Shown here: one piece after another, positions 18,601-27,245 of the stretch
Layout: every line of letters starts with the position of its first letter
Numbering within the stretch: position 1 is the first letter of the stretch
Assembly: GCA_039964455.1 (NCBI GenBank)
Contig: JBDVXK010000010.1
Coordinates: 248,001-312,000 of the forward strand
Reading direction: 5' to 3'
DNA from: CALJFL01 sp039964455
Lineage (GTDB): Bacteria > Pseudomonadota > Gammaproteobacteria > Pseudomonadales > Halieaceae
DNA length: 64,000 nucleotides
Notes under the pieces: generated by a model
The model's input: the letters and a program-made list of their open reading frames with translations, nothing else
Databases searched by the model: none
What the model was told of the DNA's origin: nothing
Translations under genes and position numbers: made by a program

Positions 18601-20617
18601 TGGAGGCACGGTTACGTTTGCCAACAATGGTCCAACCACAGCATTCAATACCAACTATTCCCTGACGATTGGGAGTGCCGGAACAGTGCCAAGTAACGTC
18701 ATGTTTACAGGTCTACCGGTTGGCGCCAGTGCTACTATCGACACTAACACCGGGGTAGTTACTTTTATCGGGATGCCCGACGAACTGAAGAATGGCGATG
18801 CATTCAATTTCAGTTATACCTACGTTGCCCCGCTGACTGAAGGTGTAAGCATTCAGGTATCTTCAGCGATAGACAGTTCCGTAGCCGAAAGTGATGCCTC
18901 GAATAACATGGCAGCGGACAGCACCGAGGTTGCCTTTACGCCTGGTGCGTCAATTTCGATTGACGCCCAGTCAGTCTGCGACATGAACGCCCCTTATGTG
19001 GAATACGATGTGACCGCCATTGGATTCACACCCAACACTCTCGCGACTGTGCAGTTTATCGACGCCAATGGTGCAACGGTGCAGACCCTTACCAACCAGC
19101 CACTGACTGGAGGCCGCCTGCTGTGGCCCGGTGCAGCGATAGATGGCAGCGGCGAGGGCAGTGCATGGCCTGGCTGGAGTTTTTCTGGTGGCGTTTGGTC
19201 GCAAGTTCCATCACTGGTAAGGCCTGAACTCGATGTTGAGATCAGCGTTAATCCCACCGATCGCGTGACTTTAAGCTATCCGCCAGCCACGCCTGATTGC
19301 GATGCTAATCCTCCTCCGGCGCGCGAGGTTGACGCACAAGTCATCCTGTCTGGTTTCCCAGTGCAAGCTGGTTCGGGAGAGGTTGTTAGCGGAGTAGTAA
19401 CCTTCAGTAATAACGGGCCCAATGCTGCCGAGGGGACGACATATATGTTGACCATTGGTGCGCCAGGTAACCTTCCCGACGATGTCACATTTACGTCCCT
19501 ACCGGCGGGGGTGGTAGCGAGTTTTGACGACACTACCGGCACAGTAACGTTCACCGGGATGCCGACAGATCTGCCAATTGGTACATCCCTGGAAGTCGGA
19601 CTGTCTTACACGTTGCCGGCAGATGTTGCAGAGATAACGGTAGCTGGCTCTATTGACACAACAAACCCGGACTCAAATTTGGCGAACAACAACGACTCAG
19701 CGGCCACGGCGGAGATATCCATCACTATTGATGCTAGTGCGGTGTGCGATAGAAACGCACCCTATGTGGAATATGAAGTTACTGCGCTTGGCTTTACTCC
19801 TGCAAGCTTGGCGACAGTAGAATTCATAGATGCCAATGGCACAGTCGTGCAATCTTTAACTGACCAGCCATTGACCGGGGGCCGGCTACTCTGGCCGGAT
19901 GCTGCGATAGATGGGAGCGGCGAGGGCAGTGCATGGCCGGGCTGGGTGCTATCCGCTGGTGTGTGGTCGCAAGTTCCCTCACTGGTAAGGCCTGATCTGG
20001 ATGTTGAAATTAGTGTCAACCCCAGCGATCGAGTGACCCTAAGCTATCCGCCAGCCACGCCTGACTGCGACGCAAGCCCACCGACTGCGCGAGAAGTAGA
20101 CGCTGTCGCAACCGTGAGTGGTTTCCCAGCCACAGCGGACGGTGGCGATTTGGTATCTGGCACGGTAACTTTTGGTAACAACGGACCTAATGGCGGATTA
20201 GGAGCAAGCTACTTGCTGAGTGTGGGCGAACCTGGCTCTGCCCCCAGCGATGTAGACTTCACGACTCTGCCATCCGGCGTATCAGCAAGCTATGACGCCG
20301 CTACTGGAGTTGTTACCCTTTCGGGAATGCCAACAGCGCTCGAAAGTGGCGACACCCTGACGATTGATATTAGTTACACAATGCCAGAAGACAGCGGGAA
20401 CATTGCTATTCTGGCGTCCGTTTCAACGACCAACCCCGATAGCGATAACACAAATAATAGTGCCTCGACGCTGGTGGCTTCCGGGCCGGAAGCGGCGCCT
20501 CCTGCACCGACGCAACCTGTTCCAGTACCCGGGGTTCCTCTCCCCCAACTACTGCTGTTGATCTTACTGGTAGCAACTGGCGGCATGCGATTTTCTGCCA
20601 AGGCCCGGAGAACATAA
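15698..20617 (+). CDS. Giant repeat-containing exported surface protein
   Basis: From ATG 15698 the product has 1639 residues; the frame stays open to 15626, but the signal peptide (RHTVNRLAQVASVALVVCG, cleaved near NPAFS) fits this start. Residues about 40-560 form a unique region with a Cys pair and Asp/Asn-rich loops. From about 17,350 the gene encodes five Ig-like DUF11-type domains (each starts with a VDxxxx strand, contains FxNNGP or similar, and ends in NPDSxxxNN). Three interleaved 115-residue modules begin with a Cys and PYxxYDxTAxGFTP and end with a Cys. A Pro-rich spacer, a hydrophobic helix and a basic tail (VPGVPLPQ ... RRT) form a C-terminal sorting-like signal. Probably an adhesin or surface-layer protein under CRP-type control. 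Confidence 0.8.
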   Translation: MFSNFRHTVNRLAQVASVALVVCGNPAFSEGSRTLYPADYDSAGSRAALDLQSSQMYLNRVKREGFHYVYAEAGEYITVASSNRNNNGDIQIFNPQPLGFGTPGDETIPASASFSCSGGSLEAGLHYSGSGRGYINNRTNELAGPRALMTNTGAGYSACGYQAPTTGIYGVRFGRANTGGGPDGTLGLSPSNQTAEAWDITIRSDDTSTVDINGRVFSYAFLGYTGGNSRPVFHSLYYITTDGYRYRQDLRGLDPNGYALYANTFGFLDDNQPLYKTIRGDSFNINVVPLQVTTQAAQYPIFYSDVMDPFIEPEVEKILDELSIPLSPPSPTISNVSFSGVISGSTTAKGVGGEFTFDTTGTVSYEIVISRDGVNFDAAETTNRVLNGIAYAGSHVAIWDGLDNDLNAFPAGTYSFSAAGRAGEVHFPIIDAENNDDSDSNGQVGGGPTIERLNGVSPGDRTVFFDDRGYITTSGEAIGILNGDLCGGTGANPADPPEALAGVDSLTPYRLWEGGRNANSDCSSNAGWGDAKAVNLWTYFLSTPEAESLSIIDSSIDLATSVVVPDSVTAGDTVQGTVSFSNFGNTAATNVSYMLSLNPGLGTVTIPSANLPTGWTATYNNVNGVVTITPSLADQNLAAGASYSGITFSYTAPASGPVNVTSEISSADTDDVPSNNISMGSTAVGDVDVRSSITGVPALVEPGSNVTGAVVFSSVGIGDADGVTYGMQIGSGGEYPASVTFTNLPGGASANYTAADGSVTFSGLPDTFLSGDTLSLNFEFTTRIAEGVSYPISSVITTTDNDANPSNDTDAATVATGYNSASIVVNATPSCQNDVPYLLYDITAVGFTPNTSATVEFLEVGSGTVVETLTNQPLVDGKILWPGAAIDGSGNGTAWPGWVFSAGAWSQVPSSVRPNVQVRFSVNPSETVLVSYPPATPGCVAEAPPGTLVDLSTTITANDAMVLPGGGTGGTVTFANNGPTTAFNTNYSLTIGSAGTVPSNVMFTGLPVGASATIDTNTGVVTFIGMPDELKNGDAFNFSYTYVAPLTEGVSIQVSSAIDSSVAESDASNNMAADSTEVAFTPGASISIDAQSVCDMNAPYVEYDVTAIGFTPNTLATVQFIDANGATVQTLTNQPLTGGRLLWPGAAIDGSGEGSAWPGWSFSGGVWSQVPSLVRPELDVEISVNPTDRVTLSYPPATPDCDANPPPAREVDAQVILSGFPVQAGSGEVVSGVVTFSNNGPNAAEGTTYMLTIGAPGNLPDDVTFTSLPAGVVASFDDTTGTVTFTGMPTDLPIGTSLEVGLSYTLPADVAEITVAGSIDTTNPDSNLANNNDSAATAEISITIDASAVCDRNAPYVEYEVTALGFTPASLATVEFIDANGTVVQSLTDQPLTGGRLLWPDAAIDGSGEGSAWPGWVLSAGVWSQVPSLVRPDLDVEISVNPSDRVTLSYPPATPDCDASPPTAREVDAVATVSGFPATADGGDLVSGTVTFGNNGPNGGLGASYLLSVGEPGSAPSDVDFTTLPSGVSASYDAATGVVTLSGMPTALESGDTLTIDISYTMPEDSGNIAILASVSTTNPDSDNTNNSASTLVASGPEAAPPAPTQPVPVPGVPLPQLLLLILLVATGGMRFSAKARRT
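18160..20090 (+). repeat. Three interleaved intragenic repeat modules
   Basis: Modules of about 370 bp occur at roughly 18,160-18,530, 18,945-19,315 and 19,725-20,085, alternating with DUF11-like domains to give a 785-bp higher-order period. The second and third copies are much closer to each other in DNA than to the first (for example, GGCAGCGGCGAGGGCAGTGC at 19,147 against GGGAGCGGCGAGGGCAGTGC at 19,914), which indicates recent duplication of the unit. Confidence 0.8.
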
Positions 20618-20662
20618 ATCGACCGATAAGTTGAAGAAAGACTACTGTGTTTTTGGGGGAGC

Positions 20663-20684
20663 GGGGCTTCACTTCCGAAGCCCC
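20663..20684. terminator. Strong hairpin after the surface protein gene
   Basis: GGGGCTTC and GAAGCCCC pair perfectly around ACTTCC, 46 bp beyond the stop codon. The T run (GGTTTTTC) begins about a dozen bases after the stem, so it is a probable but non-canonical terminator. Confidence 0.45.
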
Positions 20685-20718
20685 CGGATGTCATTGGTTT
20701 TTCTTCAGGTACCATCTC

Positions 20719-20840
20719 TTGGATCGTCTGGCTCCACTATAGCTTCAACCACAACAATCCTGATATCGAAGACCTTCTTGCAGAACTAGGCTTCACTGTA
20801 TCCCTGGAAGTGGTCCGCTTCAGCTGTACCGTAATGGGCT
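20719..20840 (+). mobile_element. IS6-family transposase remnant
   Basis: Translation of 20,725-20,830 gives IVWLHYSFNHNNPDIEDLLAE and continues with GFTVSLEVVRF, a decayed match to residues 14-48 of the intact-length transposase at 53,640. Neither end nor the catalytic core is left. It abuts the stop of the neighbouring oxidoreductase gene. Confidence 0.7.
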
Positions 20841-21480
20841 AGTACTGAATGATGGGAGCCTTACCGACCCATGTATCGTCCGACAGCATGTTTACCATAG
20901 CGTGAGCGCAGTCGGCGAAGGTAATCTTTGACAGGCCACTAAAAGCATTAAATCCCAAACGGTATTCTTCACTTTTGGTGCCATGTTTCATTTGCAGTGG
21001 TCGAATTCCAATCCAGCATAGATCTTTGTTCTGATTCAAAAGCGTCAGCTGATGCTCCTTGTCAGTATGTCGAAGCTTGAGAAAATTCTCTGCGTACCAG
21101 CGTACAAATCTCGCGCCAACGGTGATGACATCGTCCGCCAGCAGATTGCTGCCACCGCCGCACCAGACCAGCCTGGGTATATTGTTCTTTCTCATTGCCT
21201 CGAGAACGTGTCTAGTGACATCAGTACACAAGTCCTTGGGTGAGGTTTTCTCATCTACGCCAATAGCAAATAAGACCGCATCGGTACCTTGTGGCATCGC
21301 GGCTATCACATCATCAAATGAAAGCGCATCTCCTTCGATAATAGAAATCAGATCTTTGGCATTCTCTGGCAGCTTATCCGGGTCACGTACCAGAACCGTC
21401 ACATCATGACCTGCACCCAGGCATTGTTGCAGACATTCCTGACCCAGGCTCCCGGTGGAACCCAAAATTGTGATTTTCAT
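20839..21480 (-). CDS. NAD(P)-binding NmrA/atypical SDR protein
   Basis: From ATG 21480 the protein has 213 residues and starts straight into MKITILGSTGSLGQE, the GxxGxxG dinucleotide motif of atypical SDRs; the longer frame to 21561 adds an Arg-rich leader and is rejected. The Arg after the second strand (LVRDPDKL) favours NADPH. The active-site Tyr-x-x-x-Lys of classical SDRs is absent, as usual in NmrA-like and flavin-reductase-like members. The 3' end touches an IS remnant, but the last residues (WVGKAPIIQY) look natural. Confidence 0.8.
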   Translation of the reverse strand: MKITILGSTGSLGQECLQQCLGAGHDVTVLVRDPDKLPENAKDLISIIEGDALSFDDVIAAMPQGTDAVLFAIGVDEKTSPKDLCTDVTRHVLEAMRKNNIPRLVWCGGGSNLLADDVITVGARFVRWYAENFLKLRHTDKEHQLTLLNQNKDLCWIGIRPLQMKHGTKSEEYRLGFNAFSGLSKITFADCAHAMVNMLSDDTWVGKAPIIQY

Positions 21481-21758
21481 ACTATCGATTTTCCGATGGC
21501 CATAAGGAGCGTAGCGGGGCCTGCCTCTGTCAAAAACTGGCGCCGAGTTATATCTCACCACTAAGTATAACCTGGCTAAAATCTTTTCAGGCTACGGTGA
21601 TTCAGGTTTTAAAGTCGGCGCGCTACCGGCATACGACGACATCAATGTACATCTCGACGCCTCTTCTTTCTTTGGTCGACATGCGGCGATATTGGGCCAA
21701 TCCGTTTCTGGCAAGTCCTGGACCGTGACCAGCCTTTTCTGGAAAGGCCCAGCGGCGG

Positions 21759-22065
21759 GTGGAATCCAGCGGTGCATTACTCGACAGCGCCACGCGCCTG
21801 TTCGGTGAGCAGGGTTATCACAATACCTCCCTCGAGGACATCGCGGCTGATTGCCAGCTGACGCTTCGCCCCATTTATCACTATTTCGGCAACAAAAAAT
21901 CGCTGTTCGCAGCGGTCAATAAACGCATGGAGCAACGCATGTGTATTGATGGGTGCCTTTACCGAAGCTGCGATGACCGTCGCGGCCGCCGACGACCTGG
22001 AGAGCACCAGAAAAGAGGCAGAGGAACTTATGATTGGCCTGTCGACAGCTTTGCTGGGGGGTTAA
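21759..22065 (+). pseudogene. Frameshifted TetR-family regulator
   Basis: The first 60 codons encode a good TetR helix-turn-helix (TSLEDIAADCQLTLRPIYHYFGNKKSLF). After KRMEQRM the frame breaks: the original frame gives Arg-rich nonsense, while the adjacent frame from 21,949 continues sensibly (GAFTEAAMTVAAADDLESTRK ...) to a stop at 22,063. Even after repair the protein would be about 100 residues, half a TetR, so the ligand domain has been deleted too. It sits 95 bp upstream of the CYP153 gene, of which it was probably the regulator. Confidence 0.65.
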
Positions 22066-22160
22066 GTTTAAGTAATCAATTATTGGCCATATATGACCTT
22101 GGGGTGACGGCCCTGTTCTCTTACACTACTTCAACGTGACCCCAGGTAGAGAAGTGAATC

Positions 22161-23456
22161 ATGTCAGAGACCGCAGACAACACTAGCCAGCAGGAGCTTA
22201 TCGAGGACCGCATAGAAAATCACGATGCAACGGTAATCGATAAAGACCCTTATGAGGTAGACCTCGCCGATTTCAACCTGGCGAACCCACACCTGTTTTC
22301 CAGTGACACGCTGTGGCCATGGTTTAAACGTCTGCGCGAAGAAGACCCCGTGCACTACTGTCGTGACAGCATGTTTGGCCCCTACTGGTCGGTCACCCGC
22401 TATAAAGACATCATGACGGTCGATACCTCTCACGATATTTTCTCTTCGGAGCCCAATATCACCGTGGGTGATTTTCAGGAAGACTTCAAACTCTCTACGT
22501 TTATTGCAATGGACCAGCCCAAGCATGATGAACAGCGGGCGGTGGTCAACCCCGCAGTGCGCGGCCAGCAGTTACGCAATTTTGAACCTCTGATTCGCGA
22601 GCGTACAGCTGATGTGCTGGGCTCGTTGCCAATCGGCGAAGAATTCAACTGGGTCGAAAAAGTTTCGGTCGAACTAACCACCCGCATGCTGGCAACCCTG
22701 TTTGATTTTCCGTTTGACGATCGCGCCAAACTCACCCGGTGGTCAGACGTTACTTTTGCCATTCCCGGCCTGGGTGTCATAGATAGCGAAGAGCAGCGAC
22801 GCACGGAATTGCTGGAGTGCCTGGCAGCATTCACCGAACTCTGGAACGAGCGTGTGAATGAGGAGCCCAAGGGCGACTTCATCTCATTGTTGGCGCACGG
22901 ATCTGCCACACAGGAAATGGATCCCTTCGAGTACCTGGGAAATATTCTGTTGCTCATCGTGGGCGGTAACGACACAACCCGAAATTCCATGTCTGCCAGT
23001 GTACTGTGTCAGAACCTGTACCCGGACCAGTTCGAAAAACTCAAAGCCAACCCTGAGCTCCTGCCCGGTATGGTGGCCGAGACCATACGGTGGCAAACAC
23101 CACTGGCATACATGCGTCGCACCGCCAATCAGGACACGATGCTGGGTGGTAAACAAATCAAAAAGGGTGACAAGGTGCTCATGTGGTATGTCTCTGGCAA
23201 CCGAGACGAGTCGCATTTTGAAAATCCCGATGAATATATTATCGACAGGAAAAATGTACGCAGTCACCTGTCGTTCGGCTTCGGTATACACCGGTGCATG
23301 GGTAACCATGTAGGTGAAATGCAGCTGAAGGTACTCTGGGAAGAAATCCTGAAACGTTTTGATCGCGTGGAAGTGGTAGGTGAGCCTGTGCGAACAGCCT
23401 CCTCCTTCGTAAAGGGCTATGCGAGTTTGCCCGTGGTGCTGCACGCCAAGAAGTAG
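22161..23456 (+). CDS. CYP153-type cytochrome P450 (alkane/fatty-acid terminal hydroxylase)
   Basis: 431 residues. The blocks EDPVHYC..SMFGPYWSV, TRMLATLFDFPFDDRAKLTRWSDV and IVGGNDTTRNSM are hallmark CYP153 sequence. The I-helix Thr-Thr pair is intact, ETIRW is the ExxR motif, and FGFGIHRCMGNHVGE holds the haem Cys. CYP153 enzymes hydroxylate the terminal carbon of medium-chain alkanes, terpenes or fatty acids, using ferredoxin and ferredoxin reductase; neither partner gene is present nearby, so redox partners must be encoded elsewhere. Upstream is a broken TetR gene, so control may have become constitutive. The N-terminal 25 residues are acidic and unlike other members. Confidence 0.92.
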   Translation: MSETADNTSQQELIEDRIENHDATVIDKDPYEVDLADFNLANPHLFSSDTLWPWFKRLREEDPVHYCRDSMFGPYWSVTRYKDIMTVDTSHDIFSSEPNITVGDFQEDFKLSTFIAMDQPKHDEQRAVVNPAVRGQQLRNFEPLIRERTADVLGSLPIGEEFNWVEKVSVELTTRMLATLFDFPFDDRAKLTRWSDVTFAIPGLGVIDSEEQRRTELLECLAAFTELWNERVNEEPKGDFISLLAHGSATQEMDPFEYLGNILLLIVGGNDTTRNSMSASVLCQNLYPDQFEKLKANPELLPGMVAETIRWQTPLAYMRRTANQDTMLGGKQIKKGDKVLMWYVSGNRDESHFENPDEYIIDRKNVRSHLSFGFGIHRCMGNHVGEMQLKVLWEEILKRFDRVEVVGEPVRTASSFVKGYASLPVVLHAKK

Positions 23457-23589
23457 CTGAAGGTTCGGCGTCCGCTTGGATGCCTGCAAGAGCGCAGGCC
23501 TTAGTGCGTGCAGTTTTATCATGATCGCAGTGAAGCGATTCACAGAATTTTTACGATTAACCCACCATACCCTGTTAATATCGGTTGAC

Positions 23590-23632
23590 GATTATTACCG
23601 ATTCCGCCAGATAACATCGAACCTAATATCAG
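23590..23632 (+). mobile_element. Possible short IS6-family remnant
   Basis: The segment around 23,597 (ACCGATTCCGCCAGATAACA) resembles the 5' coding end of the IS transposase copies (CACCGATTCCCACCAGATAT at about 61,810). Only some 30 bp can be matched, so this is tentative. Confidence 0.3.
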
Positions 23633-23647
23633 GACAGGTACCACAAC

Positions 23648-25087
23648 ATGAATACTGCCGTAGCTCTTCCTACCATTGCAGGCAATTTTGAAGCGCAAGA
23701 AACAGAATTTAGTTATTGGGTTGAGGACATTGAAGGCAACGTACCCACTGATCTCACCGGCACCTTCTTTCGCAACGGGCCAGGGCGCTTAAAACTCGGC
23801 GGTGAGGAGTTCGGTCATTGGTTTGATGGTGACGGCATGATCGGCCGCACTACGTTCACTGACGGCAAGGTGCATTTTGCCAATAAGTTTATTCGCACGC
23901 CTAAGTACGTCAATGAAACGGCGGCAGGCAAACTGCTTTATCGCGGCTTTGGTGGCGCTCCAAAAGGCAGTCTTTTAAGACGCTTCGCCTTACCCGCACA
24001 ACCGGCCAACACCGGCCTGATGTTGCACGGCGAAAAATTTTTGGCGCTAGGCGAGGGCGGACGACCCTGGGCGCTGGACCCCAAGACGTTGGATACTGAA
24101 GGAGAATATGATTTCAACGGTGACCTGGGGAAAACGTTCAGTGCTCATGCCAAGAAGAACCCAAAAACAGGGTACTACTATAACTTTGGCATGCGCTTTG
24201 GGATGAAGCCGAGTTTTGATTTTTACAAAATAGCGCCTAGCGGGAAGTTAGTCGCCCAGGCGATTTTTAATCTTGATCATATGCCCATGCTGCATGATTT
24301 TGCTCTGACAGAAAATTACGCCATTTTCATTCAGTCTTCAGTCTCTATGAGCCCCAACCCTTTGCCGATTCTACTAGGTGGTTCTATTGCCGATGCCATG
24401 TTGTTTGATGATCGCCTGTGCAACAAAATTATTATTATTAACGTCAACACCATGCAGCTGGCGGATGAAATTGAAATTGCACCAACCACTTGTTTGCACT
24501 TTGGTAATGCCTATGAAAAAGGTAATGAACTGCATTTTGATATGATTCGAACACAAGAAGACGCTTACAGTACGCCAACCTCCAAAGCGAAATATCTGGA
24601 TATCTTTTCACCTGATGTGGACTTTAAAGCAGGCGGGGGGTACTACAAGCGGTTTATTATCAATTTGCCTAAAGGTGACGTGCAAATAGAAAGCCTCGAC
24701 GATGCCGTGTTAGGTGAGTTCCCGCAATGGGACTGGACGCTATCCACACAAGAAAATCGTTTTGCTTTGACTACCTGTTATCCCGATGGTGGACCGAAAA
24801 CGTATTTCACTGGTATACAAAAAATCGACCGTTTCAGTGGCAAAGTAGAAGTTCACAATTTTGGCGATTATCGTTTTACCGGTGAACCGTTAATGGTGGC
24901 TAAGCCTAATGCGAGAAGCGATGAAGAATTTTATGTCATGTGCTACGTCTATAACGGTAATACAGATAGGACAGAAGTCGTGTTAATAGATAGTGAGGAT
25001 TTTACCGGCGAGATGGCCGTGATAAAACTGAGTCATCACTTGCCTCAGGGCTTTCATGGTATGTTTACGCCCAAAATATTCCTCTAG
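23648..25087 (+). CDS. Carotenoid cleavage oxygenase family protein
   Basis: 479 residues with the family fold signatures GTFFRNGPGRL near residue 38, WFDGDGMI near 60 and four spaced His that would bind non-haem Fe(II): SAHAKKN (about 170), LHDFALT (about 218), LHFGNAYE (about 283) and FHGMFTPKIF near the C-terminus. Members cleave carotenoids, stilbenes or lignostilbenes; the substrate here is not evident. ATG 23648 is preceded by AGGACAGGTACCACAAC. The P450 upstream is 191 bp away on the same strand. Base usage is more AT-rich than the P450, consistent with separate acquisition. Confidence 0.9.
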   Translation: MNTAVALPTIAGNFEAQETEFSYWVEDIEGNVPTDLTGTFFRNGPGRLKLGGEEFGHWFDGDGMIGRTTFTDGKVHFANKFIRTPKYVNETAAGKLLYRGFGGAPKGSLLRRFALPAQPANTGLMLHGEKFLALGEGGRPWALDPKTLDTEGEYDFNGDLGKTFSAHAKKNPKTGYYYNFGMRFGMKPSFDFYKIAPSGKLVAQAIFNLDHMPMLHDFALTENYAIFIQSSVSMSPNPLPILLGGSIADAMLFDDRLCNKIIIINVNTMQLADEIEIAPTTCLHFGNAYEKGNELHFDMIRTQEDAYSTPTSKAKYLDIFSPDVDFKAGGGYYKRFIINLPKGDVQIESLDDAVLGEFPQWDWTLSTQENRFALTTCYPDGGPKTYFTGIQKIDRFSGKVEVHNFGDYRFTGEPLMVAKPNARSDEEFYVMCYVYNGNTDRTEVVLIDSEDFTGEMAVIKLSHHLPQGFHGMFTPKIFL

Positions 25088-25185
25088 TGCAAGAAGCGGC
25101 ATGCTTGCCAGTGGCTCAGTCATCCACCGCCCCAGTCTATTAGTCAGCATCCTTGAAATAGGCGAGTGAATATCTATGAGCGTCA

Positions 25186-25262
25186 TGGGTGAAATCTTCG
25201 CCGGTGTGCCTGATCATTCAGTCAACGTACAGCAGTATCATCTTTGCCTGCCTGGGTTATCG
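25186..25262 (+). mobile_element. IS6-family transposase remnant (catalytic-Asp region)
   Basis: GAAATCTTCGCCGGTGTGCC and the bases after it match the transposase segment at 53,873 (EVFAGVPDHS) with a few substitutions. The remnant abuts the RsuA ribosome site and leaves an in-frame, probably untranslated extension upstream of that gene. Confidence 0.7.
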
Positions 25263-25299
25263 TGGCAAAAACTCTTATTGGACAAGACGGAGTAAGCAA

Positions 25300-26013
25300 G
25301 TGCCGCGTCTGGATCGCCATCTTAGCGAGCAGCTTAATATAAAACGCAGTGACGTGCGTTTGCTGCTGGCCCAGGGCCGAGTACAGGTTGATGGGAAGCC
25401 AGCCACTGACGCTAGTAAGGTCATCACACGTTTCAGCGAGGTGAAATTTGATGGCAAGAAGACGCTTGCAAATACCGCCCGTTACCTGATGTTGCACAAG
25501 CCCACAGGCGTTGTCAGCGCCACAGAGGATGACAAGCACCGTACAGTTATCGAACTCCTGGAGCAATCCTGGAAGGATCAACTGCATATTGTGGGCAGAC
25601 TCGATTTCAATACAACGGGGCTGATACTGCTAACTAATGACGGGCGCTGGTCGCGTCAGCTCTCACTGCCTGAGTCCAAATTGATAAAGCGTTATCGAGT
25701 ACAGGTTGAGCAGCCCTTGTCTGCCGAGTGTATAGGTGCATTTCAGCGTGGTTTCTATTTCGATTACGAGGGCATAACGACGCGGCCTGCCGAACTCAAA
25801 ATACTCAGTAAGTACGAGGCCGAAGTTAGTCTTATTGAGGGCCGTTATCATCAGATTAAACGCATGTTTGGTCAGCTAGGCAATAAGGTACTGCGCATAC
25901 ACCGTTTCGCGGTCGGCTCACTGCAACTGGATGTTGACCTTGCTCCCGGCCAAAGCAGAACGCTCTCTCCGGAGGAGTTAGACATGTTGGTTTTTGACAC
26001 GAGGCATGACTAG
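25300..26013 (+). CDS. rsuA: RsuA-type 16S rRNA pseudouridine synthase
   Basis: From GTG 25300 (preceded by CGGAGTAAGCAA) the protein has 237 residues: an S4 RNA-binding domain (PRLDRHLSEQLNIKRSDVR, residues 2-60) and a synthase domain with GRLDFNTTGLILLT, which holds the catalytic Asp, plus EGRYHQIKRMF and the Leu-rich C-terminal motif LAPGQSRTLSPEEL. RsuA converts U516 of 16S rRNA; the close relatives RluE and RluF act on 23S, and this protein could be RluE-like, though the S4 domain favours RsuA. The frame is open 111 bp further upstream but only through IS-remnant sequence. Confidence 0.8.
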   Translation: MPRLDRHLSEQLNIKRSDVRLLLAQGRVQVDGKPATDASKVITRFSEVKFDGKKTLANTARYLMLHKPTGVVSATEDDKHRTVIELLEQSWKDQLHIVGRLDFNTTGLILLTNDGRWSRQLSLPESKLIKRYRVQVEQPLSAECIGAFQRGFYFDYEGITTRPAELKILSKYEAEVSLIEGRYHQIKRMFGQLGNKVLRIHRFAVGSLQLDVDLAPGQSRTLSPEELDMLVFDTRHD

Positions 26014-26131
26014 TCGAGTAATTGATGCCGCTAACAAGACGCCAACGAAGTAGAGAGTTTCGGCGACCCTATGCGCCAGCTACGACAGATTTCTGCGATA
26101 ATGCTTCTCAACTACCCAACGAGTCTGCCCT

Positions 26132-27184
26132 ATGCGCCGTTACCCGATGATTATCTTACTGGTATCACTCGCACTGGTGCCTATCGGTGTATTACATGGA
26201 GAATCAAATATGTCGATCAATGGCGCGCCTCGTGGAGAGGATGGTCGTTTTACCAATCTCTATGGCGAAATGAGCCATGGATCGCTGGGCGTTCGTATTC
26301 CATTTTTCCTGCGCCGCTTTGGCACCTATTTTCGCAGCGGCGAGGGCGCCCCGGAGCGCGTTGCCAATGACGGCGCATTTCTGCGTGAAAACGCACGTCA
26401 CAGCGCCCCCACGGTAACCTGGATAGGCCACGCCACACTGTTGATGCAGATGGAACATGTGACGTTCCTCACCGATCCTGTCTGGTCTAATCGACCCAGC
26501 CCCGTGCCTGTGGTGGGCCCTAGCCGATTTGTAGCGCCTGGTCTTGCTATTGATGACCTGCCACCCATCGATTTTGTATTGATCTCTCACAATCACTACG
26601 ATCACCTGGATTTGCCCACGCTGTCTGCACTCGCCAAGCGCAGTGCAAACACGACGTTTTTTGTGCCGTTGGGGAATGCAGATCTCTTACACAGCAGAGG
26701 TATTAGTAATGTGCAGGAGCTCGACTGGGGTCAAGCGGTAACCTACGAGGGCGCTACAATTCATTGCCTTCCCTCCCAGCATTGGAGCAAACGCAGTCTC
26801 ACAGATGCACACGAGGCTCTCTGGTCGTCCTGGGCGGTCACGGGCGAGGAAAAGCGGTTTTATTTCTCTGGCGATACCGGCTATTTCGCCGGCTTTGAAG
26901 ACATTGGCAAACGGCTTGGACCATTTGACCTAGCGGCAGTACCCATTGGTGCATACGAACCACGGGCAATGATGCGCGAGTCACATATGAACCCCGAGGA
27001 AGCTGTAAAGGCAGCACAAGATCTACAGGCCAGGCGAGCGATTGCCATGCACTTTGGCACTTTCGACCTGTCCGATGAGCCTCTGGAAGAGCCACCTCAA
27101 CGCTTTAAAGCTGCAGCGACAGATTCGGCGCTGGGTGACACTGACGCGTGGGTGTTTGATATCGGTGAAACGCGCCATTTCTAA
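26132..27184 (+). CDS. Metallo-beta-lactamase-fold hydrolase, NAPE-PLD-like
   Basis: 350 residues with an N-terminal hydrophobic helix (MIILLVSLALVPIGV), probably an export or membrane anchor. Metal-site motifs: WIGHATLLMQ (strand after the first turn), SHNHYDHLD (HxHxDH), GATIHCLPSQH, FSGDTGY (bridging Asp) and a late His in AIAMHFGTF. The NAPE-PLD branch of this fold cleaves N-acyl-phosphatidylethanolamine to N-acylethanolamine; bacterial members are diverse, so the name is structural. Ribosome site is weak. It stands alone. Confidence 0.8.
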   Translation: MRRYPMIILLVSLALVPIGVLHGESNMSINGAPRGEDGRFTNLYGEMSHGSLGVRIPFFLRRFGTYFRSGEGAPERVANDGAFLRENARHSAPTVTWIGHATLLMQMEHVTFLTDPVWSNRPSPVPVVGPSRFVAPGLAIDDLPPIDFVLISHNHYDHLDLPTLSALAKRSANTTFFVPLGNADLLHSRGISNVQELDWGQAVTYEGATIHCLPSQHWSKRSLTDAHEALWSSWAVTGEEKRFYFSGDTGYFAGFEDIGKRLGPFDLAAVPIGAYEPRAMMRESHMNPEEAVKAAQDLQARRAIAMHFGTFDLSDEPLEEPPQRFKAAATDSALGDTDAWVFDIGETRHF

Positions 27185-27245
27185 CTCACATCTATCGGTC
27201 AGCATTTTTTCGGGGCTATGATGTACTAGGCTGAGTGTTCGTCTT

